The position numbers and the translations under genes were made by a program. DNA of 8,004 nucleotides from Bacteroidales bacterium (GTDB lineage Bacteria > Bacteroidota > Bacteroidia > Bacteroidales > VadinHA17): positions 1-8,004 of the forward strand of contig WFRO01000494.1 of the NCBI GenBank assembly GCA_015486475.1, written 5' to 3'. Positions 6,073 to 8,004 of this stretch are shown here, piece after piece. The notes under the pieces are model-generated. The model had not been told where the DNA came from. It saw nothing but the letters and a program-made list of their open reading frames with translations, and ran no database searches. The first letter of the stretch is position 1; every line of letters starts with the position of its first letter.

Positions 6073-6828
6073 TCAGAGCTGCTGGTGTACCTCTTCCATG
6101 CCAAAAGGGTGCGTTTCACCGTCGGGCAGGGTGAGCAGCAGCCGGCCCCAGAGGTCGATACCCTGGATAACTGCGGTGATCTCCCCCTTTTCTGTCCGGA
6201 AAGTGCTCTCTTCCTCCCGCCCGTAAAGCATGGACTCATATTCTTCCTGCAAGGCCTCCACACCTCCTTTTTCTGCCTTTTGCAGATAGTCTCTCAGGAG
6301 GCCGGTGATCGTTGTGAGCAGCTCCCCGGTATCGTGCCTTTCTCCCGTGACCATGCGCAGCGAGACGGCTGCGGGCAGGGAGGGAGGAAAGGCGGTCCCG
6401 TTGACATTGATCCCTGCACCGATGACGGCTGTATCGGTCAGACCCCGGCTGACCGTGGTCTCGATGAGTATGCCGGCGATCTTGCGGCCGGCGACGAGGA
6501 TGTCGTTGGGCCACTTTACGGACACATCTCTCGTGAAGGTGCTGATGAGACGGGCCGTGGCCAGGGCAGCGGCCATGGAGAGGGCGAACTGCTGTGCAGC
6601 GGGCAGACGGGAGGGATACCAGAGCAGGGAGAAGAGCAGGTCGTCGCCGGCCACGGAGTGCCAGCGGTTGGTGCCGCGCCCCCTGCCTGCCCGCTGATGC
6701 CGGGCCGTCACCAGCAGAGGGGTGCGTGAGCGGCGTTCCTCCGCCAGCGCCCGGGCCACATCGTTGGTGGATCCGGTCTCAGCCAGACGGATGACCTCAA
6801 TACCCTGTATATGCTCTTGTGCAGTCAT
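6073..6828 (-). CDS. birA: Biotin--[acetyl-CoA-carboxylase] ligase
   Basis: This enzyme activates biotin with ATP to biotinyl-5'-AMP and attaches it to a lysine of biotin carrier proteins such as AccB or a decarboxylase subunit. The 251-residue product has the BPL/LplA catalytic fold: SGSTND-like TGSTND (residues 18-23), the biotin/ATP loop GRGRGTNRW (48-56), KWPNDI (105-110), the active lysine K116 in GRKIAGILIE (equivalent to E. coli K183), GAGINVN (137-143) and a small C-terminal SH3-like domain (from about 215, VIQGIDLWGRLLL). There is no N-terminal helix-turn-helix domain, so unlike E. coli BirA it should be a mono-functional ligase and not a biotin repressor. The symbol birA is used in the enzymatic sense only. 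The ATG at 6828 gives a normal N-terminus. It is divergent from rsfS, and its TGA stop is back to back with the SRPBCC stop. Confidence 0.94.
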   Translation of the reverse strand: MTAQEHIQGIEVIRLAETGSTNDVARALAEERRSRTPLLVTARHQRAGRGRGTNRWHSVAGDDLLFSLLWYPSRLPAAQQFALSMAAALATARLISTFTRDVSVKWPNDILVAGRKIAGILIETTVSRGLTDTAVIGAGINVNGTAFPPSLPAAVSLRMVTGERHDTGELLTTITGLLRDYLQKAEKGGVEALQEEYESMLYGREEESTFRTEKGEITAVIQGIDLWGRLLLTLPDGETHPFGMEEVHQQL

Positions 6829-6965
6829 TTGATGAGATGCTGTTTATTTACGGAGAGAGATCATCCGGTGAAAACCGGTTCGTCCCCTCCCGTGACAAGA
6901 AAATAAAAATTGTGAAATTTTCATGGTTCTGAGCTTTTTTATTTTCACTACCTTTGCAGTTGATT
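6829..6965. other. Divergent AT-rich intergenic region, birA/rsfS
   Basis: This is the longest gene-free stretch in the window (137 bp). It separates the divergent ligase gene and rsfS. The half nearest rsfS (about 6895-6950) is clearly AT-rich and ends in the rsfS -7 box. A small inverted repeat, CCGGT GAAA ACCGG, is at 6865-6878; it would lie in the leader of the ligase transcript. I found no TAnnTTTG match on the minus strand for the ligase gene, and no other motif I can name. Confidence 0.6.
6949..6956 (+). promoter_or_regulatory. -7 promoter element of rsfS-ftsH
   Basis: TACCTTTG is an exact match to the Bacteroidota -7 element TAnnTTTG. It ends nine bases before the rsfS ATG at 6966, so the transcript should have a leader of only a few bases. 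It lies at the edge of the AT-rich divergent region. A -33 TTG or TTTG at 17-23 bases upstream is not visible. It probably drives rsfS and, by read-through, ftsH. Confidence 0.65.
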
Positions 6966-7337
6966 ATGGGAGAAATAAGAGAAATCAGCTCTGAAGAGAT
7001 CAGAGACAAAGTTATTGAAGGAATACAAAAGAAAAAAGGCCATGATATCGTTGTTCTGGACCTTGAGAAGATCGAAATAGCGGTATGCCGTTATTTTGTG
7101 ATCTGCCATGGTGAATCGAACACGCAGGTGTCGGCCATCGCCGAGTCGGTGGAAGAAGTGGTGAAGAAAGAACTGAAAGAACATGTATGGCACCGGGAAG
7201 GTTACCGGAATGCACAATGGATCCTGCTGGATTACGGGGATGTGGTAGTGCATGTTTTTGAGAAACCGTACCGGGAGTTCTACGACCTCGAGGGGTTGTG
7301 GGCAGATGCGGAACGTGAGGATATCGGCGGGGAATAA
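6966..7337 (+). CDS. rsfS: Ribosomal silencing factor RsfS
   Basis: RsfS (formerly YbeB/RsfA, Iojap family) binds ribosomal protein uL14 on the 50S subunit and blocks joining with 30S, lowering translation under starvation and guarding subunit assembly. The 123-residue product has the full Iojap domain: VLDLEKIEIAVCRYFVICHG (residues 30-49), ESNTQVSAIAESVEE (50-64), WILLDYGDVVVHVF (85-98) and FYDLEGLWADA (105-115). Length is typical for the family. The ATG at 6966 gives MGEIREISSEE; an in-frame TTG at 6954 lies inside the promoter box and is rejected. A short acidic tail (EREDIGGE) ends the protein. ftsH starts 19 bp after the stop, so the two form an operon, an arrangement that I recall as common in Bacteroidota. 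Confidence 0.96.
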   Translation: MGEIREISSEEIRDKVIEGIQKKKGHDIVVLDLEKIEIAVCRYFVICHGESNTQVSAIAESVEEVVKKELKEHVWHREGYRNAQWILLDYGDVVVHVFEKPYREFYDLEGLWADAEREDIGGE

Positions 7338-7356
7338 AAGTGCGGAGTGAACAGTT

Positions 7357-8004
7357 ATGACAGATAATAAGCAGAAAAACATGCCGGGGCGTAAACCCGG
7401 CGGACAGATGCCGGAGAAAAAGCCCAGGTTCAGTATCTACTGGATCTATGCCATCATTGCGGTGGGCTTTATCCTGGTGCAGTGGCTCTATACCGGCTCG
7501 CCGGTACAGGAGATCTCCTGGCAGAAGGTGGAAAGTGAGATGATCCCCCATCATGACATCGAGAAGATCGTCGTGGTCAACCACGACCTGGCAGAGGTGT
7601 ATCTGACCGAGGGAGCGATCAAATCGGGACGCTACAAGGATGTAAAGGAGACCTCCCGTGGGGCATTCAGCAGGCCTTCACCGCAGTACCGTTTTCATAT
7701 CGGATCGGTGGAGACCTTCGAGAACAAGCTGCACAAAGCGGAAGAAAAATACGGGTACAAGGACGAAGACAGGATCGAGGTGAACTATCAGACCAAAGCC
7801 GATATCTGGGGCGGTCTGCTGGCCTGGGTGTTGCCCTTCCTGATCCTTATCGTTATCTGGATCTTTATCTTCCGCCGCATGGGGGGCGGTGCCGGCGGTG
7901 GCGGAGGCAACATCTTCAGTGTGGGCAAGTCGAAGGCCAAGATCTTTGACAAAGACTCGCATGTAAAGGTCGACTTCAAAGATGTGGCAGGGTTGGAAGA
8001 GGCC
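7357..8004 (+). CDS. ftsH: ATP-dependent zinc metalloprotease FtsH (3'-truncated)
   Basis: FtsH is a membrane-anchored AAA+ zinc metalloprotease that degrades misassembled membrane proteins and short-lived regulators. Only the first 216 residues lie in the window, and the frame is still open at the last base. Visible parts in order: a basic cytoplasmic N-terminus rich in Lys and Pro (1-24), transmembrane helix 1 (about 26-45, IYWIYAIIAVGFILVQWLY), a periplasmic domain (about 46-150), transmembrane helix 2 (about 152-172, LLAWVLPFLILIVIWIFIF), a glycine-rich linker (176-184), and VKVDFKDVAGLEEA (203-216), the signature at the start of the FtsH AAA+ module. The ATPase motifs and the HExxH zinc site would lie beyond the window. 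The ATG at 7357 is supported by GGAG at 7344-7347, one of few Shine-Dalgarno-like sequences here, and by the 19-bp spacing from rsfS. Confidence 0.96.
   Translation, partial: MTDNKQKNMPGRKPGGQMPEKKPRFSIYWIYAIIAVGFILVQWLYTGSPVQEISWQKVESEMIPHHDIEKIVVVNHDLAEVYLTEGAIKSGRYKDVKETSRGAFSRPSPQYRFHIGSVETFENKLHKAEEKYGYKDEDRIEVNYQTKADIWGGLLAWVLPFLILIVIWIFIFRRMGGGAGGGGGNIFSVGKSKAKIFDKDSHVKVDFKDVAGLEEA

Noticed and set aside
6085..6729. 214-codon open frame on the plus strand opposite the biotin ligase gene
   Set aside because: The ligase motifs on the minus strand are complete. The plus-strand product is Gly/Asp-rich without a family signature.

Overview
This window looks like a chromosomal housekeeping segment from a fairly GC-rich member of the Bacteroidota, probably Bacteroidales or a relative. 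Three things point there. Two start codons are preceded at very short range by exact matches to the Bacteroidota -7 promoter element TAnnTTTG (4944-4951 and 6949-6956). Recognisable Shine-Dalgarno sequences are mostly absent. From memory, the order Nudix / pyrE / SRPBCC / biotin ligase / rsfS / ftsH is typical of that phylum. No GC count or database search was run.

Layout. Bases 1-2308 hold the Lon protease gene, cut at its 5' end by the window edge. A 7-bp-periodic repeat tract follows directly after the lon stop codon (2309-2371). Next, on the + strand, come coaD (phosphopantetheine adenylyltransferase, CoA synthesis) and, 13 bp later, a secreted protein with a thioredoxin-fold C-terminus that lacks the catalytic cysteines. 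That gene runs 41 bp into the tail of a convergent Nudix hydrolase gene. The Nudix gene and pyrE (UMP synthesis) are divergent, with only 7 bp between their start codons. The end of pyrE merges into a second copy of the heptamer repeat in opposite orientation (5593-5646), which ends exactly at the start codon of a small SRPBCC-fold gene. The SRPBCC gene and the opposing biotin-protein ligase gene meet stop to stop with no spacer. A 137-bp AT-rich divergent region separates the ligase from rsfS (ribosomal silencing factor), followed 19 bp later by ftsH, cut at the 3' edge of the window.

How the genes relate. They are core functions: proteolysis (Lon, FtsH), cofactor supply (CoaD, biotin ligase), pyrimidine synthesis (PyrE) and control of ribosome assembly (RsfS). 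I found no CRISPR array, transposase, phage gene, toxin-antitoxin pair, defence system, tRNA or rRNA. There is no gene-free stretch longer than 137 bp. The most unusual content is the pair of inverted heptamer repeats bound tightly to gene ends, the apparent leaderless or near-leaderless promoters of pyrE and rsfS, the loss of both active-site cysteines in the thioredoxin-like protein, and two convergent gene pairs with no room for an intergenic terminator.
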